Notes under the pieces: model-generated
What the model was told of the DNA's origin: nothing
Database searches by the model: none
The model's input: the letters and a program-made list of their open reading frames with translations, nothing else
Position numbers and translations under genes: made by a program
Part shown: positions 1 to 11,463 of the stretch, one piece after another
Position numbering within the stretch: the first letter of the stretch is position 1
Layout: every line of letters begins with the position of its first letter
Assembly (NCBI GenBank): GCA_013398175.1
Contig: VZRZ01004347.1
Location: 373,500 to 437,499, forward strand
Length of the DNA stretch: 64,000 nucleotides
Direction of reading: 5' to 3'
From: Climacteris rufus
Taxonomy: Eukaryota > Chordata > Aves > Passeriformes > Climacteridae

Positions 1-3000
1 GTAAATTTTAAGTGCTACCAGAATGTGTACCAAAATGAAACTATATAAATTCCACAATCTAAATTTTAATTTTGTGCAATATTTTCATTTAATGCATGTG
101 TATTTGAATAGCTGTAAAATAAATGAATTTTTAATGTTCTGAAGTCTAGGTTAAAAATGTCTTCTCAGCTGAACAATTTTGCATTCTGTCGTTACGTTCG
201 TTTATTTAAGGACTTGTTTTAAAAGTCTTATTTGTTACTCCTTTGTTAATTCCTTTGTTCTCAATGATCCTTGCTCACCTGAGCAAAGCTCATATATTAC
301 AAGGGAAGAATCTGAAGAACACATCTCATAAATAGAGCTGTTATAAATTACTTGTGCATATCATTGTACAGTAAGTGTCAGCTGTGTGCCTAATTGTTCT
401 ATTGATGCTTTTCCCCACCCTTCCCCCTCCTCTCGTTTCTGTAACAAAGAATGAACATGAAACAGGCTGCCATGGTCACTTCTACTGAATGGCAGAGGAC
501 TCTGAATTTTTTTTGGAGTTTGCATTTATGTTCTGTCCAATAGAAAGCTAAAAAATTACACTAATAAAGTATTAACAGGATTACTGAGTTGCTATTTATT
601 TTTTTCAATAACTTTCTCACTAGCAGGTACAAAAATCATTTAAGATAAAACTATTGCTGTTTAAATAAAACTATTTCTTGATTTTCTTTCTAACATTTTA
701 TAAACTGGGTTTGCTTCTAACAAATTAAACTCTACATTAATTTTTGACCAGCATTTGCAGAGAGTAGTGTATTTTAAAAGGGCTTAGCAGAAACACTGGG
801 ATTATATGATGTAGGAGGGGTTTTTTATATTGTTACAGGTTTTTTTACTCTTTGGCTTTTTACCCCTGGGTTTATTTTTGCGGCAGCTGGATCTACCATG
901 GGATCACAATTGTTACCCTTGATATATTTATTCCAGCTGTTTCACATTCATCAAAAAGATGTCCTAGGCTACAGAGATGTTATTGCTTTGACCCTTCAGT
1001 AAAATGTTTACCACTTTCTCTAGCACACACACTTGCTACAGGATATAGATGCATCTCAGGAATTTTACTAGCTGATTTGAAGTTCGTATTTGTCAAATCT
1101 GTTATCCTAGGGTAATTTCATTGCAAAAAATATTCTCTATAATAACCTGTTTTTTAAAAAAGTCTTAAAAATAATCAGCTATTTGCTCACTGAGGATTAT
1201 ATGTGTCTGTGGCTTATTTAAATCTTCAGTCTATCACATTGTTTGGTTTTGTGTTTACTTTTGGTTTTGATGTCTAGTGCAGTGTGAGGATTAGAAAAGT
1301 TTTTGTGGAGTTAAGTAGTCAGTATCAGTCTGCATTGACTTAACTACTAATTCCGTAATTTATCTCTTGGAAGAAAGGAAATTATATCATGAAAACAATT
1401 AGTTCACTTCTGTTATGTATTTAAAAAGAAATTAAGCTTTGTTTTTGTTAAACACTTGAAACATTTTTGCCACTACAGCGTATCCCTCCCCAAAATATGG
1501 TTGACTACTTTTGTATTCACATATCTCAAATAACTGTTTCCCAGTTACTTGAGATATTTGCCGTGTCTCTGAATTACTGTGGCATGTTGTGGTTGGGATA
1601 ATCTGCATGGGTCACTTAAATAATTTGATACCTGGTTCAACAAAGCTAACTGGAATTCTCTTTTGTCATTTTAGAACTGAAATCGTACACAAAGTAATTC
1701 TGGGGTGGGTCTTAAGTAGAGAACAAGATTATACTGAATTTGTTGGCAGTCAAGACCTACTAATTGGAAGTAAGGAATGTAGATTTCAAAAATGGAATTG
1801 CTCTTTCTGACCATAATGCTTTTAAATGCATGTCTGAACTGGTCTTTTGAGCTTTTGTGATGAATTTTCTCAGCTTGAGCTCTAGAAACACAGTAATTCT
1901 GAATTGAAGTGGGAGATAATGATGAAATTTTTCTGTTGCCAGCGTTTGGGAGTTTTACTAAGAGATTCTCAAAATTATTTGAATTGGGAATATTCTTTTT
2001 CATTTGGAGTATGTAGAAGAGCACTCTGCAAGTTACCTGGTTATTCCATGCAGAGAATAACCAGAACTTTCACTTTTATTTTTCTTAAAATAGCCAGCCT
2101 GTATTAGGCTAAGTACAAAACTTCCTTTGCAGATGTCATCTCTCCTTAGCAAGCTACAGGTTTATTTTTCAGTGTGACCGTGAAGTTGGAATTTGATTAT
2201 CAAAAGTGATCTTTTTGTTTTCAAGAACTTCATACAAGACTTTCCTGTATAGTCTGTTTAAAAAATTGGTTTCACATCTTACTCAATAGTATTTATCTAT
2301 GTTGATTTAAAACACCAGCTTCCCAGTAATCATTTCTGCATACAAACAAGGCCTGCTTATATCTAATGTAAAACCAGAGGTCTGTGGGAGAGAAAAGGAT
2401 AGGAGCTCCAATCAATATTGTGCTGTCAATGGAAAAATGAAACCAGGATGTCATGCATTTGGAAATTCACCAGTTTTGGTGATTTTGTGCAGTACTATGT
2501 AAAGGAAACATGGGCTCATGGTTCTCCTGTGTATCTCAGAAAAATTTGTTAGTTTTCTTATTACGTGTAGTTCTAAGTGGTGCTGAGGCTAGTGGTGAGC
2601 AGTTGTGTAAATGCCTCTGAATGTGTTGGAGCCTCACCACTCTGCTAATAAGAGAAGTGGAGCCTGTAGAAGTGTGAGTGCTACTGACGGGGGTTCTCTA
2701 GAACCAAGACATGGAGCTGTCATCAGTGAAAGAACTTGCTGAAGCACCTGAATGTTACCAACAGGTTCCTCATATAAACATTTGTGCTATTCCAGTTGCT
2801 ATAGAATCCATTCTTTATTCTTCCTATCAATGGTGTTGCTATTGCCAACAATATTGTGGTTTCTAGAGAATATGTCATCTTGAGCCTGAGAAATGTGGTA
2901 ATACCCAGTAGATGGCTGTTTGTGTAGGTGGACTCTTGGCATGACAGTCATAATGTTTGTCTTCTAGTATTGTGGACAATTGAAAAAATCCGTGAGGAGC

Positions 3001-4384
3001 TACCTTTTAATTTAAAAAATTAAAATTATTTTAACTTTTGTACTGATGATTTATTTGATACCAAGTCAAGTGATCATTTACTAAATTGAAAGAGAGGTGC
3101 TCTCATAATGGGTCCATTAACCAATTTCTTAACGGGTAAAACAGTAAAATCTTATTTAGCGTATGAAGTACAATGCTCTCAGTTCATTAACTTAGAGAAT
3201 TTGATAAACTGAAAAGAAAGCACTGCAGAAGAAAAATTGAGGTGGGTCACAAATATCTCTCAACCTCAGATTTATTTTGAAAACTTAAATAAAACCTTTA
3301 TAAACATCCCATTCCAATACTTTAAGCTATTACACTGTTTATACAAATTAGACTGTAAATAATTGAATTTTGCAGGCTAATTGAATTTTAGTGCATCTGT
3401 TAACGTGTGCATGTGTGGTTCTGAGACTTGCACATTTTCCATTGAGCTTTTCACATCAGAGAAGTACTATTTTACATGGAATACTTGTTTCCCATTAGCT
3501 ATTTGTAGGTTTTATCACAGATCAAGAGAAGCACTCTCCAAATAAACTGCCTGGTATTTGCAAACTGCTTTGGTTGATCACACCAAAATTAGTTAAATCT
3601 GCATTGGCCAGTCAGCTCAGCTGGAAAATATTTCTCTTAAGACAAAAAAGGCCTGAAGTGCCACCACTAGGAATTGTCAGAGGTGATATCCACTTTTTCT
3701 CTGATTTTTTTTTTGACCAATCAGGAAATCTCATTTTCCTTCTTCCAAGGAAACTTAAACCAAGGAAGTCTAAACATAGGTCTGTAACCACTTTTAATAA
3801 CATTAGGTTATATATATGTACATAAGTGTATGTGTGTTTTACAAAGCATAGTAGTAGGTACAAGCCTCCTGTCCATTTTTAGGAGGAACTCTGCATTTTT
3901 AAAATCGTATATGGGGAAACAAAAAAATTATGCTTTTGAATTTTTTAATTTAAAAATATAAAATATGACCATGTCTTTTTGAAGGAATTATTCTTGGTTG
4001 ATTATTTTCTTTTTTTTTTAATCTAATCACCACTTTTATACTCGTAATAATCCCTCAAATTAAAAATGGCTCCTTTGGCAACATGGAGTGTTTTCAACTA
4101 CTTGGAATATTTTTCATGAAGTTGCTCCTAAAATATGGACAAACATAAACACGTTTGTGGTGAGTAATGCCATGGATCCATGCATTACTTAAACAGCAGT
4201 GGGACTAGCTTGAAGGCAGAGGGGTTGTGTCTGTAGAGGAGATGTGGGCAAGAATTGTGTTCTGTGGGCATTATGGATGGTCAGAGCATGGAAACACCAG
4301 AGTTGTTAAAGAATACTTTTAAAGCAGAGGAGGATACAGAGCGAAATCTTGGCCAACAGAAGCTGATTATAAATCAGTGGTGCA
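1..4384. other. Non-genic AT-rich sequence
   Basis: No gene is supported here. The sequence is AT-rich with a visible T bias on the + strand. AATAAA or AATAAA-like hexamers occur near the start (about 120 and 560), but no upstream reading frame or exon makes them credible poly(A) sites. The longest open frame is a 117-codon - strand one at 1671-2024 with no recognisable motif. The only structured element seen is the hairpin at 1518-1560. The 200 bases before the CR1 end at 4385 look unique. Confidence 0.7.
1518..1560. repeat. Short near-perfect inverted repeat (hairpin)
   Basis: Left arm 1521-1536 (ATATCTCAAATAACTG) pairs with right arm 1542-1557 (CAGTTACTTGAGATAT) at 15 of 16 positions, around a 5-base loop. 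Pairing resumes for two more base pairs at 1518-1519 and 1559-1560 after one mismatch. The stem is shorter than a typical animal pre-miRNA and matches no miRNA I know. It could be a MITE end remnant or a local palindrome. I assign no function. Confidence 0.75.
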
Positions 4385-4584
4385 CGTGCTGGTCGAGCAT
4401 GGGAACAGGCTCCCCAGGGAATGGTCACAGCACCAGCTCTATGTGAGTCCAAGGAGCGTTTGGACAATGCTCAGGCACATGGTGTGATTTTTGGTGGTGT
4501 CCTGTGTAGGGTTCCAGGAGTTGGACTTGATGATCCTTTTGGGTCCCTTCCAGCTCAGGATACTCTGTTGTATGATTCATGAAT
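4385..4584 (+). mobile_element. 5'-truncated CR1 LINE, 3' end
   Basis: About 200 bases resemble the 3' untranslated end of an avian CR1 non-LTR retrotransposon in sense orientation. The order of blocks is characteristic: an 'aacaggctccccagggaa' block near 4401, a 'gtttggacaatgctc' block near 4459, a 'ttggacttgatgatcc' block near 4523 and 'gggtcccttccagctcagga' just after it. A decayed terminal ATTCTATGA-type repeat follows. This is the sub-type with 'ggacaatgctc...ggtgtgatttttgg', different from the copy at 11 kb. No reverse transcriptase coding remains, as expected for a dead-on-arrival copy. The 5' boundary is approximate. Confidence 0.88.
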
Positions 4585-7479
4585 TGCTGTCTGAGCCTGT
4601 TTCAACCATGTCTGCTCTTGCCTTCTACATGATGGCCATTCTTGTAAGTTAGAATGAGAAAGAAACCACCTTTAGGACTTCTATTTCTGTGCCTGTTTTT
4701 TATGGGCCTGGAATAATTTCATTTAAATGAATCTTCTCTTTCCTGTTAACAATTCCACATGTAAGTTAATTCCATTCTAATAGCCTGCTGTATCTTTTAG
4801 GTAATTTCAATTCACAAGGCCTAAGAAGAAAATATTCCAAGGATAATTACCTGACATATTCCATACTTGCTTAGTGTAATATATCAAGTTCAAAAAATTC
4901 TACTGTTGATTTTTAAATTTAATTATATTTGAAGTAAACTCTACAATTCTAGTATTGTTTGTGCTCAGTAGGTATTACAGCAACAGCTGTTTAGTCAGTG
5001 TAGGAACAAGTTTGAAAGACTGGTTTTTGTTAAATTAACTTAAACTTTAAAAAATATAAAATATTTCCAAATACAAGTAAACCTCATAAAAGACTTTTTA
5101 AACTTTGCTCTTTCTCACTCTATAGTCAAAATTTAACCAATTTTTTTCATTCACCAAATTGTTTTGTTTTAAGTGCAAGCAGCGGATAGCATGTTTCTAA
5201 AAGCAGATTTATTTTGAACGAGATTGCATAGTGCATGTGTGGAGCTGAATGCTGCATGTGACAAGGTGCTCATGGACAGGCAGGGAAGTTATTGAGCCCA
5301 ATTAGGATGAAGTGGAGTAGAGGAACTGAAACTCTCTTGAACTGTAGAGGTTACAAAGAGGTCAGGCAGTGGAGTTCTTGGATCTACACCCCTTCCTCTT
5401 GTCCATCCTTCCCACTCCCTGCAGAGTGTTTTGGTTATGCTTTATGGCTTCAAAATTCAAGGAGCTTGTCTCCTGGCGTGATTTGCTGCTGCCATTTCAT
5501 AAGAAAAATGGCTTGTATGAGACAAAAATAAATACTTTAGAAATACTTATGAATTTCCATCCAAAGCTTCGTGGCAGCAAGTTCCAGAACTCTGTTCTCA
5601 TTTATTCTAACCCTGAGCCATGTTCCCAGTCTACATTCCTCTCTCTTCACAAAGAGTTTTATGTTCTGTGGTTTATATCAGTGTGTGATGGGCCAGTAGT
5701 GCCTGAGATCTGCTTGGCATAAAGAAAGTGATTGTGTATGTCAGTATGATCAGGACGTGGTAAGGGAGCTGCACTGAGGGAAAACTGACACACAGCAGGT
5801 GTGCAAGGAATAAGCAAAAACAATTTACTGTGATAAAGATCATGAAACTGAAGGCCAGAGAATGTCAGCTATTTCTAAGACCCCTGACATTTTCATAAAG
5901 TGGTCTTATGGTACACGCTTGCCATCATCTGTTCAGCTGTGAAGGGTTTTGAGAAAAAAATGTTAATTCAGTGCTGCTGTCCATAACAACATCCCAAAAC
6001 TTCATGTTATTGCACTAAAGTCTATGTAAGTCTATAAGCTTAAAAACTAGTGGAGGGTGTAATTTGAAGTATTTTCTCCCAAAGCACTTGGTCTTTGTGC
6101 ATTGTAGCACGTCTGGAGTTGTTTGTGGGTGGGATCATGCTTTGCAGTTTGCTTTGAGGGGCACAGAATTTGGGTTTCTGACCCCCATAGAATAGGATTG
6201 GCTGAATATTTGTGATGCAGGATGGGCATAACCTCGCACAGATGGAGGAAAGCTCCACTGAAGGCACTTGTTTTGATAATTTTTTTGGGAAATTATAATG
6301 CTTTTGGGAAGAGGGAAATGTCTGATTTGAAAGTTGCACTTCTGAAGTTCTCTGTTCCCACAGACCTGCCGATCTTTTTGTGTCAGAGGAGACTCTTCTA
6401 AAATTAGTAGGGCTGTAGGTGTACAAGGAGGTTGTCCTGGATTTAGCAGTTGGATCTGGCATACCTTCTACTTAACGTTATCCTACCAGAAGTCAGGGAT
6501 CTCCTTGGCATCTGAATCAGATCAAGAGAGATGACTGGTGTGTTTGCAGGTCAATTGCTGAAAATCTGCTGTAGTTTCTCTTCTAGGAGAGAAGCTCAGA
6601 CTAGGAACAGGTTGTGTGGAGCCTGCCCTGAGCAGAAGCCTTGAGAAAGCTCTGGTGAGACCCCCAGCTGCAAGTGGGCCAGACTTGGTGCTGAGCCCAC
6701 GGGAGCCTCCACATTTGAACAGGAGAGAGTGCCCAGGAAGAGAAAGGAGAGCTTTGTATCCCAACATGTGGTGTGAGCAGCTGTAGCTCTGGCTGAGGAA
6801 TGGTGTTCAGGTGCAGTGGTATCAGGGTGCTCTCCTGTGCCCCCTCACAAGTAAATCCTTTCTTTCATGGAGCTCCAAATGGAGCCAATGCAAAACCGTG
6901 GTTCTACTTTCAGAGGCACTGAAAGAGTGCGAGGCTCTGCAGGGAACAGCTTGGTCCATCGCTTTTCATTTTGGTCCTTCCCAGGAAGTTCAAAAAGGTG
7001 CTCATGGGTTTCAGCTTATTCTCTGATGAAGAACTAGTAAGATAGCCTTGAATGATACACATAAATAAATCCATGACTTTGCCAGCCTGGTGCTACTTTA
7101 AAGCTCTGTCTTTAGTTCTCTTTTTTAAAAAAATAAAATTTAATTCAGTTGCATCACCCAACGTATACATATATTTTTGCTTTGGTGTATCAGTCTGGCC
7201 AAGCCAGCTTCACAGTAGTTGGCATTTTTACCCTCTTGGAAAAAACCCTTCTTGCTACAGGTGTTTTTCTTTTTCTGTAAGGGGGTTCTTGAAGGTCACA
7301 GAAGCATGAAATCTATCCTAATTCAGCTTAGCTGCTAATCACATAGAGAGAAAGGAAAGTGTGACTGAGTATTGAGTAAATGTCAGTTGGCACCTGTTTT
7401 CACAATCTCAATTTGTTTTTCTTCTCACACTATATTACACCTCTTAATTTAATTTGTGACTGGCCTTTTCTCCTTCCAG
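4585..7479. other. Non-genic unique sequence
   Basis: No supported gene. The longest open frame in the whole window lies here (140 codons, - strand, 6040-6462). It has low-complexity Ser/Thr/Pro composition, no domain and no splice or promoter context, so it is treated as chance. The stretch 6500-6780 is somewhat GC-richer and open on the - strand for 81 codons without recognisable similarity. No repeat is recognised. Confidence 0.65.
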
Positions 7480-7624
7480 CTGTCCAGGGCTGCAGGGCAC
7501 ACGTTCCAGCTGGTGTTATCGGGGGCTTTGCTCAGCCTGAGGACTGAGCTGAGCAAATCTCCCAAGTCCCGCAGCCGCCCAGGATCTGGGTGCTCTCTTG
7601 CTGCCTTATCTCACTTACAGGCTG
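7480..7624 (+). other. Exon-like segment (unverified)
   Basis: A strong acceptor with a long pyrimidine tract (cttttctccttccag) ends at 7479, and a GTAACT donor-like site begins at 7625. Between them are 145 bases that are GC-richer than the flanks and carry four CpGs. One frame is fully open, and a stop (TGA, 7645-7647) follows shortly after the donor. The peptide includes a basic SKSPKSRSRPGSG stretch but matches no family I know. It may be a non-coding or untranslated exon, a terminal coding exon, or a pseudo-exon. There is no transcript evidence. Confidence 0.2.
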
Positions 7625-8655
7625 GTAACTTGATTCCCTGGACCTGAAATGGAGTATACATATTTCAAATACCTTTAAAAAGTATTTCCCATCCTAACTA
7701 TGTTGTTTTGGGATTAAAATGGACTTTAGGTAACAGAGTGGCTCATTCACCAGCTTTGCAATAATTATGGTGCTAATGTTGATTTAAGTTTGTTTTTCTG
7801 ACCAGAAAGGTTCCTAATGATATTTGCAGAAGGGGTAGGCTGCCTGGCAGTTGTACTCTGAGTCTGTCATGTGTAAGGGCTGCTTTCTCCTTCTCTCCCA
7901 TGTGAAAGCACACGATAAACAGCAGGGCTGGAGAAATCCAACATCCCACCCCCGTGCCCCAGAAAAGTTTAAGGCAGTCCCAGAGTGACGTTCAGAGAAG
8001 TAGCAAATTTAATTTCTTGGATCTCAGGCTATGATAGCTTAATCCTTCCTCTCCAAAACAGATCTTCAAAAACAAGACGCATGACTGTCTGGCAAAATTA
8101 ACAGACAGACTGAAAGATGAAGAATTTCTAAGATGCAGAAGCCAGCATTATCTCCAGAGCTTCTCTTTGTGTAGGATCTTGGTGTTCCAGGTCAAGAAAG
8201 AAGGAAATTGCCCAGCCCTGTTCTCGCTGAGTAAATGTTTCTCATCTTCTGTCAGCTCTGAGAATTTCTAAAAATTATGGTGTATGTATGTTGTAATGTG
8301 TATTATTAAGTAGGCTGTTAATTTGCTCTAGAGAAGCTAGTATGTTAGCAGCTCTGACTACCACTGAAACCTGCTGGCTCAGGATATTTTCATCCTGATA
8401 AACTCATTGTTTTACAAAACTCATGGTCACAGTTACTCTGACTTCTGTTACCAAGATGTTGTCACATTTTTATTTGGGAAAAGTCCTGTATAGTAATACA
8501 TTCCTTATACTAAATGATACTGCTCCTTTTCCTCTGCAAAAGTTGTTCCAGAGAGTGAATATGTTAGCAGTTGTCTTTGAATAAGGAGTTAGATTGAAAA
8601 TGTATTTCTGAAGATTGGTCCTTAACAGAGGAGCTGCTTGAAGGGTTTTCTGTTG

Positions 8656-8717
8656 ATTGTTTTTGTTTGGTTTTTGTTTAGTTTGTTTGTTGTTGGTTTT
8701 TGTTTTGTGGTTTCATG
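8656..8717 (+). repeat. T/G-rich low-complexity tract
   Basis: The run is made almost entirely of TTTG, TTTTTG and GTTTGTTTG units, with almost no A or C. It is a simple low-complexity tract, with its complement an A/C-rich strand. Confidence 0.7.
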
Positions 8718-9563
8718 GAAAAAATTTTAAAGACATTTAATTTAGAAGCTGTTTTGGTCAGTACAGGCTGTGGTTGCAGGTGGTATTGGCAGGGCAGGCA
8801 TCAGACACATGGTTTTGGAGGTGGAAAGGGCAAAGACCTGAGTGGGGGTGGCTGTCAGTCCTGCTAGTTCTCAGGAGCTGTGTAAGAAGGCTCTAGAAAC
8901 TTTCTCATTTTCCCAAACCTCCAAACAATTGAACTGTTTGTATTGAGGATGACCCAATATTGTACTTCATTTCAGAGGTCACTCTCTGTTGCCCTCCTCT
9001 ATCACTTTCTTGGCTCCATGTATCTGTAAAAGCTCCTGGTGGGCAAAGGATCTGACATCTATTGAAATGTTACCCTCGTTCTGCATGTATTTCATGGATG
9101 TGGGATGGATATTTGAGAAGACACAATCTTTCAGTCTTCAGGTTTTGATTTTTAGTAAAGCTGTGCTTGCACATGATGACTAAAGAGGAATTTTTAGAAA
9201 AGTCACTCTTGTCACAGCTGGTGACTGCTTGAAGCTTGAAACTTAACCCATGTTGAGGCTATCATCGTATAGGTTGTTGCAGCTTGCTTTGTCCCCCAGC
9301 CTTGGCAAGGGCAATCTTACCTCTGCAGAGTGCTGTCACAAAGGCTGTCTTTTTACCTGGAACTATTATAATTTCTGCTTTTCCTGCTGTAGTTGTTTTC
9401 AGAGCACATGATTCTTTTAGTCCTCCAGAACCTGTAGAAGCAGTAACAGGAAAAATTCAACTGCAGAGAGATCCCATAACTAAGTCAGAAAAGTCCTCTT
9501 TGGCAGTATTTGGCAAATGATATTTTAAAAACCTCCACATGCTCATTTTGATTTACAATAGAC

Positions 9564-9576
9564 CTTTTTTTTTTTT
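9564..9576 (+). repeat. Poly-T tract (T13)
   Basis: A thirteen-base homopolymer followed by ATTTTATTTTC. No retrocopied gene is seen on the - strand beside it, so it is recorded only as a simple repeat. Confidence 0.85.
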
Positions 9577-11035
9577 ATTTTATTTTCAAGAAACTGGCCC
9601 AGCTGCACTACTTTATAGTTCTCTTCCTGTGTACAGCAAATGCACTTTGAGCAAATGTGCAGTGTAGAGTGTGGTGCCCAGGTGCAGTGTGGTGGCTGCT
9701 TCTGCAGCTGGTAGGAGACCTGGGTCTGCTCACAGCATTCCCTTCCTATTCACCCTGGTGCAATGCATGAGATAGATACATCTACTGAGTGATAAAGGTT
9801 AATTTTTCTTCATTTTTCTGATGTTTGCTCTCCATATAGTGCCTGATATTTGGCAAAATTTTGCCAGAGAAATTGAAAGCTTCTCCATATTTTGAATTTC
9901 AATATATTCCTTTTCATCTCTCTCAGTCTTGCAGGTTTGCCATAATACAATTACTAGGTTTATTTTTTTCGTTGGTTTTTTTTTGCCTGTATTTCCTTTG
10001 TCCTGATTGCCACTACTTTAAGTCAAAAATGTGCAGATAATAGCACCTGATTTTCAGATTTCTAGCTAAAGTCAGAAATAGAAGGTTTGTATAAAATGTT
10101 AGAAGATATTTCTGACTTGCTGGTGGTCTCCCCTCTCTCTTGTCTCACTTTTCATCTTAATTTTAACCCTTACTTTGAACCCTGCCCTTTCAAAAAAGGT
10201 GTCATAGGGCTGATATGGCAAGTAATTCTACTTGTGTGCCTATTGATGATGATAGAAATGTCAGGTAACACTTCAGCATGTGCAGGTTAATCTGTAGAGA
10301 CTGCTGAATTTCTCTTCCATTCTCTCTAATGAAGGATGATGCTGCTGAAGATTGTCACATTGAGATAGAGAAAAGTGAAGCTTGGAAGATAAGTAAACAC
10401 TGGGAAAATATATTTGCCTAATTATCCCTTGTGGGAGCAGGCTGGATTGAACTTCCTGAGATCTTTCTGTGTCCTGGTGAACTTTTGTTTTCCTAAGTGC
10501 AGAGAAATTCCCTAACAAAAAACAAAGACTAAGGCACTTGGTTTTAAAGTAGGACCACTTAAAAATAAGTATTCACCTTTTCCCGTAGTAAAAGTTGCTA
10601 TTCTGTGTATTTCAGGCCCAGGACATCTTGAAAAGTCATGAGGAGTAACATCCAAACAAAGTCTGTAAGGACAAGTGGTGCATCATTTTCCTGCAAGAAG
10701 GAAGAGGCTTCTCTTGAGAGGAGCCATATGTTCAATCAAGAGAAGGAAGAAGGTTTCATGGTTAAACGTGCAGCATGATTCTGTACAGAGGAAAATAGAT
10801 TTATTTTATTAGCTCTGAATAATTGACTCAAATCTATAAAATGAGACTTCTAGAATAACTACCTTTTTGTTTTACAAGGTCCCTATTGTATGGAGACTGT
10901 AGTGTCTATATGACTTTTTCTGTCAGACCTGCACAACTCTTGCCCTGTGTCTCTTAAATTGCTCATACACAGCTTCACTCCCACCCCAGCACAGTGGTGG
11001 AAGAAGGCAGTAAACCTGTTACCATGTGGTAAAAG

Positions 11036-11463
11036 AGAGCAAGAGAGCTGGTGAAGGGTCTGTGGCACAAGTCTTATGAGGAGGGAGCTGGGATGGTTCA
11101 GCCTGGAAAAAAGGAGGCTCAGGGGAGACCTTCTCACTCCCTGCAATGGCCTGAAAGGAGGCTGTAGCCAGGTGGCGATCGGTCTCTTCTCACAGGTAAC
11201 AAGTGACAGGACAAGAGGAAATGGCCTTAAGTTGCACCACTGGAGGTTTAGGTTGGATATTTGGAAAAATTTATTATCTGAACATGTTGTCAAGCACTAG
11301 CACAGGCTGCCCAGGGAAGTAGTGGAGTTGCTGTTCCTGTAGGTGTTTAAAAGCCACGTAGATGTGGCACTAAGAGACATGATTTGGTGGTGAATTTGGT
11401 TAATAGTCAGCCTCTATGGTCTTAAAGGTCTTTTTCAACCTAAATGGTTCCATGATTCTCTGA
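11036..11463 (+). mobile_element. CR1 LINE 3' end, best-preserved copy in the window
   Basis: About 430 bases match the avian CR1 3' region block by block in sense orientation. The blocks include 'gagggagctgggatggttca', 'aggaggctcaggggagacc', a 'gacaggacaagaggaaatgg' block near 11207, 'gttggatatttgg', 'caggctgcccagggaagt', and the end 'ggtctttttcaacctaaatg' followed by a decayed CATGATTCTCTGA terminal octamer. A few bases are missing after 'gaggag', where the canonical element has 'cagctga'. Only the distal 3' part is present, so it is a 5'-truncated insertion. The 136- and 74-codon open frames across it are by-products of the repeat. The poorly defined edge is the 5' one. Confidence 0.95.

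Larger units (their letters stand above)
7625..11035. other. Non-genic sequence with T-rich tracts
   Basis: No supported gene. It contains a T/G low-complexity run (8656-8717) and a T13 tract at 9564-9576. A 78-codon + frame at 9284-9520 is free of stops but shows no domain and no convincing splice pair. The rest appears unique. Confidence 0.65.

Noticed and set aside
6040..6462. 140-codon - strand ORF, the longest in the window
   Set aside because: No domain, no splice or promoter context, and low-complexity Ser/Thr/Pro composition. Frames of this length are expected by chance in 64 kb scanned in six frames.
10883..11293. 136-codon - strand ORF
   Set aside because: It runs antisense across the CR1 3' end, so it is a by-product of the repeat and not a gene.
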